From the NCBI RefSeq assembly GCF_034555375.1, contig NZ_CP140706.1, positions 1,727,001 through 1,791,000 on the forward strand: DNA of 64,000 nucleotides. Direction: 5' to 3'. Under the pieces are notes generated by a model. It was not told the origin of the DNA and made no database searches. It was given only the letters and a program-made list of their open reading frames with translations. This document shows, piece after piece, positions 8,946 through 17,173 of this stretch (the stretch's first letter is position 1; each line of letters begins with the position of its first letter). Source of the stretch: Pseudomonas sp. B33.4. GTDB taxonomy: Bacteria; Pseudomonadota; Gammaproteobacteria; Pseudomonadales; Pseudomonadaceae. A program made the position numbers and the translations under genes.

Positions 8946-9872
8946 ATGATTGGCATAAAAAGCATTGCGAGCTACGTTCCTGTAGCCGGCGTGGACAATT
9001 ACGCACAAGGTGCAAAATTCGAGAAGGATGAAGAATTCATCCTTGGCAAGATCGGTTCGGCGTTTCTGCCACGCAAAGACGCTGAACAGGAAACCTCCGA
9101 TCTGTGCGTGGAAGCGGCCAATGCGCTGTTTGCCAGCAACCCTGGACTGAAACGTGAATCGATCGACGCCTTGATTGTCGTCACCCAGAACGGTGATGAA
9201 GAAGGCCTGCCACACACCGCCGCCATCGTGCAGGACAAACTCGGTCTGCCGACCAACGTTGCGGCGTTCGACATTTCCCTGGGCTGCTCCGGTTACGTCT
9301 ACGGCATCTATGCGATCAAGGGCTTCATGGAAGCCGCCGGCCTGAAGAACGGCCTGCTGATCACCGCTGACCCGTATTCGAAAATCGTCGATCCGGAAGA
9401 CCGCAACACCACCATGCTGTTCGGCGATGCCGCCACCGCAACGTGGATGGGTGAAGATCCGAGCTGGGCGCTGGGCAAGGCCAAGTTCGGCACTGACGGC
9501 TCCGGCGCTCCGCACCTGAAAGTCACCGATGGCGTGTTCTTCATGAACGGTCGTCAGGTGTTCAACTTTGCATTGCTGAAAGTACCGGCGCACCTGCATG
9601 AGCTGCTCGATGATTCGGGCCTCAAGGCTGACGACATTGATGCGTTTTGCATTCACCAGGGCAGCGCGGCAATTGTCGATGCCGTGGCGCGACGTTTCGA
9701 AGGCGAGCCGGAAAAGTTCATCAAGGACATGGTCGAGACCGGCAACACCGTGTCGTCGAGCATTCCGTTGCTGCTGGAAAAACACGTGCTCGATTCCGAC
9801 TGGCAGCGTATTGCGCTGAGCGGTTTTGGTGTCGGTCTGTCGTGGGGCTCGGCGATTATTTATCGTCCTTGA
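8946..9872 (+). CDS. 3-oxoacyl-ACP synthase III family protein (FabH-like)
   Basis: This 308-residue protein has the full thiolase-fold catalytic triad of ketoacyl-ACP synthase III: Cys in SLGCSGYVYG, His in FCIHQGSAA and Asn in VETGNTVSSSIP. The ATG at 8946 gives the standard N-terminus MIGIKSIASYVP; the 32 codons before it in frame do not resemble the family. As it stands alone between the Pse genes and a strong terminator, it probably does not serve bulk lipid synthesis. Similar genes sit in flagellin or O-antigen glycosylation islands, where an acyl group may decorate an amino sugar. That role is inference. Confidence 0.88.
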   Translation: MIGIKSIASYVPVAGVDNYAQGAKFEKDEEFILGKIGSAFLPRKDAEQETSDLCVEAANALFASNPGLKRESIDALIVVTQNGDEEGLPHTAAIVQDKLGLPTNVAAFDISLGCSGYVYGIYAIKGFMEAAGLKNGLLITADPYSKIVDPEDRNTTMLFGDAATATWMGEDPSWALGKAKFGTDGSGAPHLKVTDGVFFMNGRQVFNFALLKVPAHLHELLDDSGLKADDIDAFCIHQGSAAIVDAVARRFEGEPEKFIKDMVETGNTVSSSIPLLLEKHVLDSDWQRIALSGFGVGLSWGSAIIYRP

Positions 9873-9896
9873 ACCCGGTTTAAAAGCTATAGATAC

Positions 9897-9938
9897 AAAA
9901 ATAGCGCTCAAAGGTTAACCTTTGAGCGCTATTTTTTT
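9897..9938 (+). terminator. Strong rho-independent terminator after the FabH-like gene
   Basis: Two perfectly complementary 19-base arms (AAAATAGCGCTCAAAGGTT and its reverse complement) meet without a spacer, so the RNA hairpin would have only a small loop, followed by a run of seven T. The element is symmetrical enough to work in both directions. It separates the pse operon from the Maf gene. Confidence 0.9.
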
Positions 9939-9962
9939 GCCTGAAAGGGAGTGTGAGGCGAC

Positions 9963-11252
9963 ATGAGCGAGTTTTTCCAAGCCAACGCCCAGGTGATCCA
10001 GCAACGCTGGCCGACGCTGTTTGCACGATTGGTGGCTGAAGACAGTTCGGCCATTCAAGCCGAACTGGTGCAAGGCCTGGGCTCTACGCTGAGCGTGGAC
10101 GGGATTCAACTGACCAGTCGCCACGGCCGTATCCACGAGGCCCGCGTCCAGGCGGCCAGTCTGCCGCAAAAGCCCCGGTTGCACGTCTACGGCACCGGCC
10201 TTGGGGACTTGCCGTTGGTGTTGCTTGAGCGGGCCGATCTTGAGCGGTTGTACGTGCACATCCTTAATGGCGCGCTATTTGCGTTGGTTCTGCAGTTGCT
10301 CGACCAGCGGCAATGGCTGGAAGACCCAAGAGTGGAACTGATGTATGCCGGCGATCATGCGGATATCTATACGCCGTTTTTTGCGCTGCCCGCCGAAATG
10401 CTCCTGGCCGATGACTTCAGCGCGAAGATTCGTGATCGGCTGGTCAATGAAGTTCACCTGAGTTTCAACAATCGCGAGTTCGATCCGCAATTGCCGGCGA
10501 TCCAGCAGCGCCTGCGCGATAGCCAGGAGGTGCTGCTTGCCGATGATGACGTGGCGCAATTGTTTGGCACCTGCAGCGGCCGCGAAATCTATGTGATCGG
10601 CACCGGCCCGAGCCTGGAAAGCCATTTTGAACGGCTGGCGGCGGTGCGCGCTCAGGCCGAGCGGCCGCTGTTCATTTGTGTCGACACGGCTTATCGGCCT
10701 TTACGTCAGCACGGGATCATCCCCGATCTGGTGGTGACGATCGACCAGCTCATCAGCTTTCGCCATCTGCCTTTCGAGGCCTCTGATGGCATCCCGCTGG
10801 TGTACCTGCCCATGAGTTCCCCCCAGGTGTTGAAGGCCTGGAAGGGCAAGCGCTATGGCGCGTATACCGCCAGTCCGGTCTACGCCACGTTGCGTGAGCA
10901 GCACCCTCGCGCCGAATTGCATGCCGGCGGCAGCGTGATTCACCCCGCCGTGGACCTGGCGGTGAAAATGGGCGGCACGCGCATCACCCTGTTCGGCGCC
11001 GACTTTGCCTTTCCGATGAACAAGACACATGCCGGATGGGACGATGGCGACCTGGGCCCGGCCCTGGAGCAGGCGCGGCATTGGGTCCATGACGGCAATG
11101 GCGAACGGGTCAGGACGCAGCTGAATTTTCGTGGCTACCTGTGCGTGCTGGAACGTTATATCGCGCGGCATCCAGAGGTCAGCTTCTTTAACAGCAGTCG
11201 GGCAGGGGCGATGATCGTGGGCGCGCAGTTCAATCCGGAGTTTGTGCAATGA
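9963..11252 (+). CDS. Motility accessory factor (Maf-type flagellin glycosyltransferase)
   Basis: This 429-residue protein matches the Maf/MptE-like family (formerly DUF115), which in Campylobacter, Helicobacter and Aeromonas transfers pseudaminic acid to flagellin. The central part holds IYVIGTGPSLESHFERL, FICVDTAYRPLRQHGIIPDLVVTID and, later, GGTRITLFGADFAFPMNKTHA, all typical of the family. The placement after a complete Pse pathway and before fliC supports a Pse transferase role. Some databases call the family 6-hydroxymethylpterin pyrophosphokinase-like, but nothing nearby suggests pterin metabolism. Its stop overlaps the next gene by 4 bp. Confidence 0.88.
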   Translation: MSEFFQANAQVIQQRWPTLFARLVAEDSSAIQAELVQGLGSTLSVDGIQLTSRHGRIHEARVQAASLPQKPRLHVYGTGLGDLPLVLLERADLERLYVHILNGALFALVLQLLDQRQWLEDPRVELMYAGDHADIYTPFFALPAEMLLADDFSAKIRDRLVNEVHLSFNNREFDPQLPAIQQRLRDSQEVLLADDDVAQLFGTCSGREIYVIGTGPSLESHFERLAAVRAQAERPLFICVDTAYRPLRQHGIIPDLVVTIDQLISFRHLPFEASDGIPLVYLPMSSPQVLKAWKGKRYGAYTASPVYATLREQHPRAELHAGGSVIHPAVDLAVKMGGTRITLFGADFAFPMNKTHAGWDDGDLGPALEQARHWVHDGNGERVRTQLNFRGYLCVLERYIARHPEVSFFNSSRAGAMIVGAQFNPEFVQ

Positions 11253-11515
11253 GTGCGCAGGTGACGTGCATCAGCGCATGTCGGCAATGCGCCGGCTTGT
11301 TTCGTTTGGGGCGGGATGTTGAAGCGGCGCTGATCATGGTCGAGGTGTTCGACGAGGCGCAGCGCTTGGTTTCGCTCGCGAGTGAGGATGTCCAGCAGTC
11401 GTGGACACAGGTCCTGACCGACATTCTGGCGTGTCAGGAACGCCAGGATTGGTTGGGGCTTGCCGATTTCATCGAGTATGAACTGATTGAATTGCTGGAA
11501 AGCGCGCAGCGCTGA
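11249..11515 (+). CDS. Small helical protein of unknown function coupled to Maf
   Basis: I do not recognise this 88-residue protein. It begins with a Cys-containing stretch (VTCISACRQCAG) and is otherwise leucine- and glutamate-rich, likely three or four helices, ending IEYELIELLESAQR. Its ATG overlaps the stop of the Maf gene (ATGA), so the two are probably translated together. Size, acidity and position just before fliC would suit a small accessory or chaperone protein for flagellin modification, but this is inference. Confidence 0.7.
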   Translation: MSAQVTCISACRQCAGLFRLGRDVEAALIMVEVFDEAQRLVSLASEDVQQSWTQVLTDILACQERQDWLGLADFIEYELIELLESAQR

Positions 11516-11652
11516 AGGGGGACCGACGGCTCTGGCACAGGGGTTGATGGTGCGGGCAGTTTTATGGCGTCATTTTTTCGTGGGTGGGGGCGTGCTAAGC
11601 CCTTGTTTTTTTGGGAGTGGCAGGGTGATGGCAAAATTTTTTCAAAAAGCCC

Positions 11653-11679
11653 TCAAGCAACCTGCAAACCCGACGATAA
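11653..11679 (+). promoter_or_regulatory. Sigma-28 (FliA) promoter of fliC
   Basis: TCAA at 11653-11656, 15 bases, then GACGATAA at 11672-11679. The FliA consensus is TAAA-N15-GCCGATAA, so the spacing is exact and nine of twelve defining bases match. It lies 80 bp before the fliC ATG. No other gene lies in the 244-bp gap 11516-11759. Confidence 0.85.
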
Positions 11680-11759
11680 CTATTACGAAGGTTCTCTAGG
11701 CCATACCCGGCGGTTGCCAGGGCCGGAAGCCGCAGTACCCAACCAACGAGGAATTCGTC

Positions 11760-12611
11760 ATGGCTTTAACAGTAAACACCAACACCACGTCGTTGAACGT
11801 TCAGAAAAACCTGAACCGCGCTTCCGACGCTCTGTCGACTTCGATGCAGCGCCTGTCTTCCGGCCTGAAAATCAACAGCGCTAAAGACGACGCCGCTGGC
11901 CTGCAGATCGCTACCCGTATGACTTCCCAGATCCGTGGTGGCAACCAGGCGATCCAGAACGCCAACGACGGTATCTCCGTTGCTCAGACCGCTGAAGGCG
12001 CTCTGCAAGCTTCGACCGACATTCTGCAGCGTATGCGTGAACTGGCTGTTAAAGCCCGTACCGGTACCAACGGCAGCATCGACCAGAAAGCAACGAACGA
12101 CGAATTCGCCCAGATGTCGGACGAACTGACCCGTATCTCTGCTTCGACCAACCTGAACGGCAAAAATCTGCTGGACGGTTCGGCTGGTACTGTGACCCTG
12201 CAAGTGGGCGCAAACACCGGTTCGGCTAACCACATCGACCTGGTACTGAGCTCCAAGTTCGACGCCGTCAGCCTGTCCGTAGGTAGCGGTACTGTAGTTC
12301 TGACCGGTGCAAGCGTATCGGGCGCTGCTGCCAACATCGACAACGCAATCACCGCGATCGACGCTGCAATTGCAACGATCAACAGCACTCGTTCGAGCCT
12401 GGGTGCTTCGCAAAACCGTCTGACCAGCACCATCTCCAACCTGCAGAACATCGTTGAGAACACCACCGCTGCACAGGGTCGTGTACAAGACACCGACTTC
12501 GCCGCAGAAACTGCTAACCTGACCAAGCAGCAAACTCTGCAGCAGGCTTCGACCTCCGTTCTGGCTCAAGCCAACCAACTGCCTTCCGCTGTACTGAAGC
12601 TGCTTCAGTAA
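11760..12611 (+). CDS. fliC: Flagellin FliC
   Basis: FliC polymerises into the flagellar filament after export by the flagellar type III apparatus. The 283-residue protein is short: the conserved N-terminal D0/D1 helices (ALTVNTNTTSLNVQKNLN) and C-terminal D1/D0 helices (QNIVENTTAAQGRVQDTDF, ending AVLKLLQ) are joined by only about 90 variable residues. Many Ser/Thr there are possible glycan sites. Residues 31-52 match the flg22 region sensed by plants (ending SAKDDAAGLQIA). Codon use looks strongly optimised (GAC, AAC, CTG, CGT), as expected for a highly expressed gene. An own FliA promoter and a terminator make it a single-gene unit; GAGGAATT is the ribosome site. Confidence 0.98.
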   Translation: MALTVNTNTTSLNVQKNLNRASDALSTSMQRLSSGLKINSAKDDAAGLQIATRMTSQIRGGNQAIQNANDGISVAQTAEGALQASTDILQRMRELAVKARTGTNGSIDQKATNDEFAQMSDELTRISASTNLNGKNLLDGSAGTVTLQVGANTGSANHIDLVLSSKFDAVSLSVGSGTVVLTGASVSGAAANIDNAITAIDAAIATINSTRSSLGASQNRLTSTISNLQNIVENTTAAQGRVQDTDFAAETANLTKQQTLQQASTSVLAQANQLPSAVLKLLQ

Positions 12612-12627
12612 TTTCGGAACAAGTTTG

Positions 12628-12665
12628 GGCGGGAGGGTGCGCTGGTCGCGCTCTCTCGCCTTTTT
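12628..12665 (+). terminator. Rho-independent terminator of fliC
   Basis: The 14-base arm at 12628 (GGCGGGAGGGTGCG) pairs fully with CGCGCTCTCTCGCC at 12647-12660 if three G-U pairs are allowed, followed by TTTTT. It lies between fliC and flaG, so flaG transcription needs read-through or its own promoter. Confidence 0.8.
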
Positions 12666-12684
12666 ACGTTAGGAGGTGATGAGC

Positions 12685-13041
12685 ATGGACATGAGCGTCA
12701 AGCTTAACCAGTCTTATCCGGCTCCCAAGCCAGTCACGCCGGTCGCTGACAAACCGTCAGAGACGCCTAAAGTTGTCAAGGCTGAAGCGCCGGTCGCTGC
12801 CAAGAGTCAGGTTACGGACGACGCCAAGTTGAAGCTGGCGGTGCAGGAGATCGAGAAGTTTGTTCAATCGATCAAGCGCAATCTGGAGTTCTCGATCGAC
12901 GAGCATTCCGGGAAGGTCATCGTCAAGGTGATCGCAAGCGAGACGGGTGAGGTCGTTCGACAGATTCCCTCCGCAGAAGCTCTCAAGCTGGCAGACAGCC
13001 TGGCCAATGCAAGCCACGTGTTGTTCGACGCCAAAGTCTGA
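12685..13041 (+). CDS. flaG: FlaG family flagellar protein
   Basis: FlaG proteins are small proteins found next to flagellin genes that affect filament length in several bacteria; the mechanism is not settled. The protein is 118 residues from the ATG at 12685, which lies 7 bp after the perfect AGGAGGT at 12671-12677; GTG/ATG codons at 12676/12679 overlap that site and are unlikely starts. The N-terminal half is rich in Pro, Lys and Ala. The C-terminal half carries the FlaG domain (FVQSIKRNLEFSIDEHSGK, then VRQIPSAEALKLADSL). It sits between fliC and fliD, as in other pseudomonads. Confidence 0.9.
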   Translation: MDMSVKLNQSYPAPKPVTPVADKPSETPKVVKAEAPVAAKSQVTDDAKLKLAVQEIEKFVQSIKRNLEFSIDEHSGKVIVKVIASETGEVVRQIPSAEALKLADSLANASHVLFDAKV

Positions 13042-13123
13042 TAGCTGGCATGAATAATGTTTGTCTGTTCTCAGGACGCCTGTAACGGTCAAAAGAATGG
13101 CAACAATCTGAAGGGAGATGCAC

Positions 13124-14584
13124 ATGGCAAGTCCAATTCTACCGGGTTCCGGACTGGGTTCCGGCCTGGACATCGGTGCGATCGTCACTGCGCTGGTCAA
13201 CGCTGACAAGGCGCCGAAGCAGACACAGATCGACACCGCGACCAAAGCCAACACGCTGAAGATTTCCGGCGTCGGTTCGCTCAAGAGTGCATTGACCACG
13301 TTCCAGACGGCGATGACCAATCTGGGCAGCAAGACCAATCCTGCCTTTGCCGGCTTCACCGCGACTTCGAGCAATACCAATCTGAGCGCGACGTCCGACA
13401 GCACCGCAGTGACGGGCAATTACAACGTCGTTGTCAGTCAATTGGCCACTGGCTCGAAAATCGCCAGCGCCTCTTTCGCCGGCGGTGCCGCCAGTGCCAT
13501 TCCGAGTGGTACCCTGAAAATCAGTCAGAATGGCACTGATTACAATGTCGACATTCCGGCAAATGCCACGTTGCAAACCACCCGCGACGCCATCAACAAG
13601 GCTCAGGGCGCCAACGGGATTTCCGCCAACATCGTGACCGACAGCTCCGGTTCTTCGCGCTTGGTGATCAGTTCGAGCAAGACCGGCGAAGGCTCTGACC
13701 TCAAAGTCAGCGGTATTGCCGGTCTGGAAATCGATGGCACCCAGAAGATGGGCCCTAGCCCGGCTGCAGGCGCTTCAGGCGCGGTCAACGACGTTGCGGG
13801 AAACGCCAAGCTGACCATCGACGGTCTTGAAGTCACCAGCAAAAGCAACACGGTGACCGGTGCAATCAGTGGCTTGACCCTGAACCTGACGACGGTCAGT
13901 CCTGTCGTGGGTAACGTTGCGACGCCGACTGTTGTCACCGTGGACGCCAACACCAAAGGTCTGCAGACATCGATTCAGTCGTTCGTCGACGCTTACAACA
14001 CGTTGAAGACCACCATCGATACGCTGTCCAAGGCGACGCCGGATGCCGATGGCAAGCTGACCGTGCAGGCGGCGTTCACCGGCGACGCGATGCCGCGCGC
14101 ACTGATTGCCGATATTCGTGAGCAGTTGACGGCAACAGGCGCTGGCGGCCCGTTGTCGGTGCTGTCGCAGTTGGGTGTGATGACCGACCGTGACACCGGT
14201 AACCTGAAGTTTGATACCGCTGCTTTCACCAAAACCATGGCGCAGCCAGGCATGACCGGCCAGGTTCAGCAGTTGTTTACCGGCACCGACGACACCAATG
14301 GCCTGCTGACGCGCATGAGCAAGGTGGTTGATCCGTATCTCAAGCCGCCAGCGGGTAGCCTTAACGGCGTCGGCTTGCTTGATCAGCGCATGGCCATTCT
14401 GACAAAAAACACCAGAAACCTGACTGACCAGCAATCGGCGCTGGACCTGCGTGTCGAGAACCTGACCAAGACGTTGACCGCCAAGTACAACGCCATGGAC
14501 TTGTTGGTAGGCCAGATGAAGGCGACGGCGAGCAACATCACGTCGTTCTTCAGCTCGCTGAACGCTCAGCAGTCCGCGAAGTAA
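13124..14584 (+). CDS. fliD: Filament cap protein FliD
   Basis: FliD forms the cap under which flagellin subunits fold at the filament tip. The 486-residue protein has the usual N-terminus (MASPILPGSGLGSGLDIGAIV) and both FliD domains, ending in the coiled helix NAMDLLVGQMKATASNITSFF. The ATG at 13124 is 6 bp after AAGGGAG; another ATG two codons earlier is too close to it. Eighty-two bases separate it from flaG. It ends 11 bp before a strong terminator. Confidence 0.96.
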   Translation: MASPILPGSGLGSGLDIGAIVTALVNADKAPKQTQIDTATKANTLKISGVGSLKSALTTFQTAMTNLGSKTNPAFAGFTATSSNTNLSATSDSTAVTGNYNVVVSQLATGSKIASASFAGGAASAIPSGTLKISQNGTDYNVDIPANATLQTTRDAINKAQGANGISANIVTDSSGSSRLVISSSKTGEGSDLKVSGIAGLEIDGTQKMGPSPAAGASGAVNDVAGNAKLTIDGLEVTSKSNTVTGAISGLTLNLTTVSPVVGNVATPTVVTVDANTKGLQTSIQSFVDAYNTLKTTIDTLSKATPDADGKLTVQAAFTGDAMPRALIADIREQLTATGAGGPLSVLSQLGVMTDRDTGNLKFDTAAFTKTMAQPGMTGQVQQLFTGTDDTNGLLTRMSKVVDPYLKPPAGSLNGVGLLDQRMAILTKNTRNLTDQQSALDLRVENLTKTLTAKYNAMDLLVGQMKATASNITSFFSSLNAQQSAK

Positions 14585-14595
14585 CAGACAGGCAC

Positions 14596-14645
14596 GACAA
14601 AAACCCGGCTACGCTTTATCGGCGTGTGCCGGGTTTTTGTCTTTT
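14596..14645 (+). terminator. Rho-independent terminator of fliD
   Basis: Perfect 14-base arms GACAAAAACCCGGC (14596-14609) and GCCGGGTTTTTGTC (14628-14641), followed by TTTT. The A-rich 5' arm and T-rich 3' arm make it a likely bidirectional stop. Confidence 0.9.
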
Positions 14646-14649
14646 GATC

Positions 14650-14676
14650 TAAAGTTCTCTGATTCGTTGGCGATAC
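14650..14676 (+). promoter_or_regulatory. Candidate sigma-28 (FliA) promoter of fliS
   Basis: TAAA at 14650-14653, exactly 15 bases, then GGCGATAC at 14669-14676, against the consensus TAAA-N15-GCCGATAA. It begins only a few bases after the fliD terminator and lies 38 bp before the fliS ATG, which fits a new transcript start for fliST. Confidence 0.65.
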
Positions 14677-14713
14677 ACTGGTTATACGAGTCAATGTGGC
14701 AATGAGGTAGAAC

Positions 14714-15109
14714 ATGAATCCGATGTTAGCCCTTCGGCAATACCAGAAAGTCGGCGCACATGCACAGACGTCCGAAGCGAGCCCGCACCGTCTGGTGCAA
14801 ATGTTGATGGAAGGTGGTCTGGGGCGTATCGCCGAGGCCAAGGGCGCCATTGAGCGCAAGGATATTGCTGCCAAGTGCACGGCCATCAGCAAAGCTGTTG
14901 GCATCATTGGCGGCTTGTGTGAAGGTCTGGACCTGGAAAACAGCGCCGATTCGGTGGCTGAACTCAACCAGCTCTACATCTACATGATGAAGCGACTGGC
15001 CGAGGCCAACATCAAGAGTGATCCGAAGATCCTCGATGAAGTGGCCGGCCTGCTGCGCACCGTAAAGGAAGGCTGGGACGGCATCGCTCCACCAGGCCCC
15101 CAGTTTTAA
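14714..15109 (+). CDS. fliS: Flagellin export chaperone FliS
   Basis: FliS binds the C-terminal end of flagellin in the cytoplasm, stops early polymerisation and guides it to FlhA. The 131-residue protein has the FliS N-terminus (ALRQYQKVGAHAQTSEASPH), followed by RLVQMLMEGGLGRIAEAKGAI and the helical stretch ELNQLYIYMMKRLAEANIK. Length is normal for the family. It is followed after 10 bp by the fliT-like gene and preceded by a candidate FliA promoter. Confidence 0.95.
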   Translation: MNPMLALRQYQKVGAHAQTSEASPHRLVQMLMEGGLGRIAEAKGAIERKDIAAKCTAISKAVGIIGGLCEGLDLENSADSVAELNQLYIYMMKRLAEANIKSDPKILDEVAGLLRTVKEGWDGIAPPGPQF

Positions 15110-15119
15110 GGAGATCGTC

Positions 15120-15416
15120 ATGAGTCTTGTATTGCAGCGAATTGCCGATACCCGTGAAGCCTTGGTCACTGCCCTGGCCGAGCGCAATTGGGAAGCCATT
15201 GGCGAGCTGGATCTGGCTTGCCGTTCCTGCATGGAAGACGTCATGGCTGAAGCGGCGCTGGATGAGGACGCGTTGCGCAACAATCTCGAGGAGCTGCTGC
15301 ACGTCTACAAGGAGCTTCTTGAGGTGGCCATGGGTGAGCGGCAGGCGATAGCCAACGAGATGTCGCAGATCACCCAAGCGCAAAAGGCGGCAAAGGTTTA
15401 CCATCTGTTTGGTTAA
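15120..15416 (+). CDS. fliT: FliT-like flagellar chaperone
   Basis: A 98-residue, all-helical, acidic protein (RNNLEELLHVYKELLEVAM) directly after fliS. FliT proteins are export chaperones for the cap protein FliD; sequence conservation is low across the family, so the call rests on size, helical character and gene order more than on motifs. AAGGAGATCGTC precedes the ATG, giving a good ribosome site. No clear terminator follows before the fleQ leader (172 bp, 15417-15588). Confidence 0.8.
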   Translation: MSLVLQRIADTREALVTALAERNWEAIGELDLACRSCMEDVMAEAALDEDALRNNLEELLHVYKELLEVAMGERQAIANEMSQITQAQKAAKVYHLFG

Positions 15417-15588
15417 TTAACCCCCAGTTAATCCAGACATGTGCGCCATAAATTTGACTGTGCACGGTTTTTTGACTTAACTAGTGGCTGTTTTCAGATT
15501 TCAGGCGTCTACAGGCACATGGTGTCCTGCAAGCGTCTCGCTTGCCCCATTTTTCGGGCATTGAGTTGACTAGGGAAGTTGCTATTGC

Positions 15589-17064
15589 ATGTGGCGTGAA
15601 ACCAAAATTCTGCTGATCGATGACGATAGCGTCCGCCGCCGCGACCTGGCGGTGATTCTAAATTTTCTTGGCGAAGAAAATTTACCCTGCGGCAGCCATG
15701 ACTGGCAGCAGGCAGTCGGCTCTTTGTCGTCTAGTCGTGAAGTCATTTGCGTACTGATCGGGACCGTTAATGCTCCTGGCGCGCTTTTGGGCTTGCTAAA
15801 GACACTCTCAACCTGGGATGAGTTCCTTCCGGTTTTGTTGATGGGCGATAATTCTTCCGTTGACTTGCCTGAAGACCAACGTCGCCGAGTGCTTTCGACC
15901 CTCGAAATGCCACCCAGCTACAGCAAATTGCTCGACTCCCTGCACCGTGCCCAGGTCTATCGCGAGATGTATGACCAGGCCCGCGAGCGCGGTCGTCATC
16001 GCGAACCCAATCTTTTCCGCAGTCTCGTCGGCACCAGCCGTGCGATCCAGCACGTGCGCCAGATGATGCAGCAGGTCGCCGACACCGACGCCAGCGTGCT
16101 GATCCTCGGCGAGTCCGGCACCGGCAAGGAAGTGGTTGCGCGTAACCTGCACTACCATTCCAAGCGTCGCGATGCGCCATTCGTTCCGGTCAACTGCGGG
16201 GCGATCCCGGCAGAGCTGCTCGAAAGCGAATTGTTCGGCCATGAGAAGGGCGCCTTCACTGGCGCCATCACCAGCCGTGCCGGCCGCTTTGAGTTGGCCA
16301 ATGGCGGTACGCTGTTCCTCGACGAAATCGGCGACATGCCGCTGCCGATGCAGGTCAAGCTGCTGCGCGTCCTGCAGGAACGCACCTTCGAGCGCGTGGG
16401 CAGCAACAAGACCCAAAGCGTCGACGTGCGCATCATTGCCGCGACCCACAAGAATCTCGAAAGCATGATCGAGATCGGCACTTTCCGCGAAGACCTTTAC
16501 TATCGCTTGAACGTGTTCCCGATCGAAATGGCGCCGCTGCGTGAGCGTGTCGAAGACATCCCGCTGCTGATGAACGAACTGATCTCGCGCATGGAGCACG
16601 AAAAGCGTGGTTCGATCCGTTTCAACTCGGCAGCGATCATGTCGCTGTGCCGTCACGGCTGGCCGGGCAACGTCCGCGAACTGGCCAACCTGGTCGAGCG
16701 TATGGCGATCATGCACCCGTACGGGGTGATCGGCGTGGTCGAGTTGCCGAAGAAATTCCGCTATGTCGACGACGAAGACGAGCAAATGGTCGACAGCCTG
16801 CGCAGCGATCTCGAAGAGCGCGTGGCGATCAACGGCCATACGCCGGACTTCACCGCCAACGCCATGCTGCCGCCGGAAGGACTGGACTTGAAAGACTACC
16901 TCGGTGGTCTGGAGCAAGGCCTGATTCAGCAGGCGCTGGACGATGCCAATGGCATTGTGGCGCGTGCCGCTGAGCGCCTGCGCATTCGCCGTACCACGCT
17001 GGTCGAGAAAATGCGCAAGTACGGCATGAGCCGACGCGATGGTGATGAACAGGCGGATGATTGA
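15589..17064 (+). CDS. fleQ: FleQ, master flagellar regulator (sigma-54 activator)
   Basis: FleQ is the top regulator of Pseudomonas flagellar genes. It activates sigma-54 promoters and, with FleN and c-di-GMP, also controls biofilm genes. The 491-residue protein has an N-terminal receiver-like FleQ domain that lacks a clear phospho-acceptor Asp, as is known for the family, then an AAA+ domain with Walker A GESGTGKE (174-181), the sigma-54-contacting GAFTGA (221-226) and Walker B around Asp245. A C-terminal Fis-type helix-turn-helix follows ([18 protein letters not shown]). It is a single gene with a 172-bp leader and a terminator overlapping its 3' end. Confidence 0.97.
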   Translation: MWRETKILLIDDDSVRRRDLAVILNFLGEENLPCGSHDWQQAVGSLSSSREVICVLIGTVNAPGALLGLLKTLSTWDEFLPVLLMGDNSSVDLPEDQRRRVLSTLEMPPSYSKLLDSLHRAQVYREMYDQARERGRHREPNLFRSLVGTSRAIQHVRQMMQQVADTDASVLILGESGTGKEVVARNLHYHSKRRDAPFVPVNCGAIPAELLESELFGHEKGAFTGAITSRAGRFELANGGTLFLDEIGDMPLPMQVKLLRVLQERTFERVGSNKTQSVDVRIIAATHKNLESMIEIGTFREDLYYRLNVFPIEMAPLRERVEDIPLLMNELISRMEHEKRGSIRFNSAAIMSLCRHGWPGNVRELANLVERMAIMHPYGVIGVVELPKKFRYVDDEDEQMVDSLRSDLEERVAINGHTPDFTANAMLPPEGLDLKDYLGGLEQGLIQQALDDANGIVARAAERLRIRRTTLVEKMRKYGMSRRDGDEQADD

Positions 17065-17076
17065 CGCCTGTTTTTC
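17048..17076 (+). terminator. Terminator at the end of fleQ
   Basis: Arms AACAGGCG (17048-17055) and CGCCTGTT (17065-17072) flank the fleQ stop codon and are followed by T residues. A second, weaker hairpin (CGCTT/AAGCG followed by a run of T) lies about 20 bp further on. Confidence 0.7.
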
Positions 17077-17105
17077 AACCGCTTCATTTGTAAGCGATTT
17101 TTTTT

Positions 17106-17121
17106 AGGCACGGGTATTGCT
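17106..17121 (+). promoter_or_regulatory. Sigma-54 promoter of fleSR
   Basis: AGGCAC-GGGTA-TTGCT, compared with the -24/-12 consensus TGGCAC-N5-TTGCW. The GG and GC pairs have exact spacing. It lies 53 bp before the fleS ATG. FleQ control of fleSR is established in P. aeruginosa. Confidence 0.8.
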
Positions 17122-17173
17122 ACAGCCCTCGCAACGTTCCGTTTAACTGACGGTCAGCCAAGCGAGAAGCACA

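Noticed and set aside
15417..15588. Sigma-54 or FliA promoter before fleQ
   Set aside because: No -24/-12 or TAAA-N15-GCCGATAA match was seen; fleQ is expected to use sigma-70, but no confident -10/-35 pair could be chosen.
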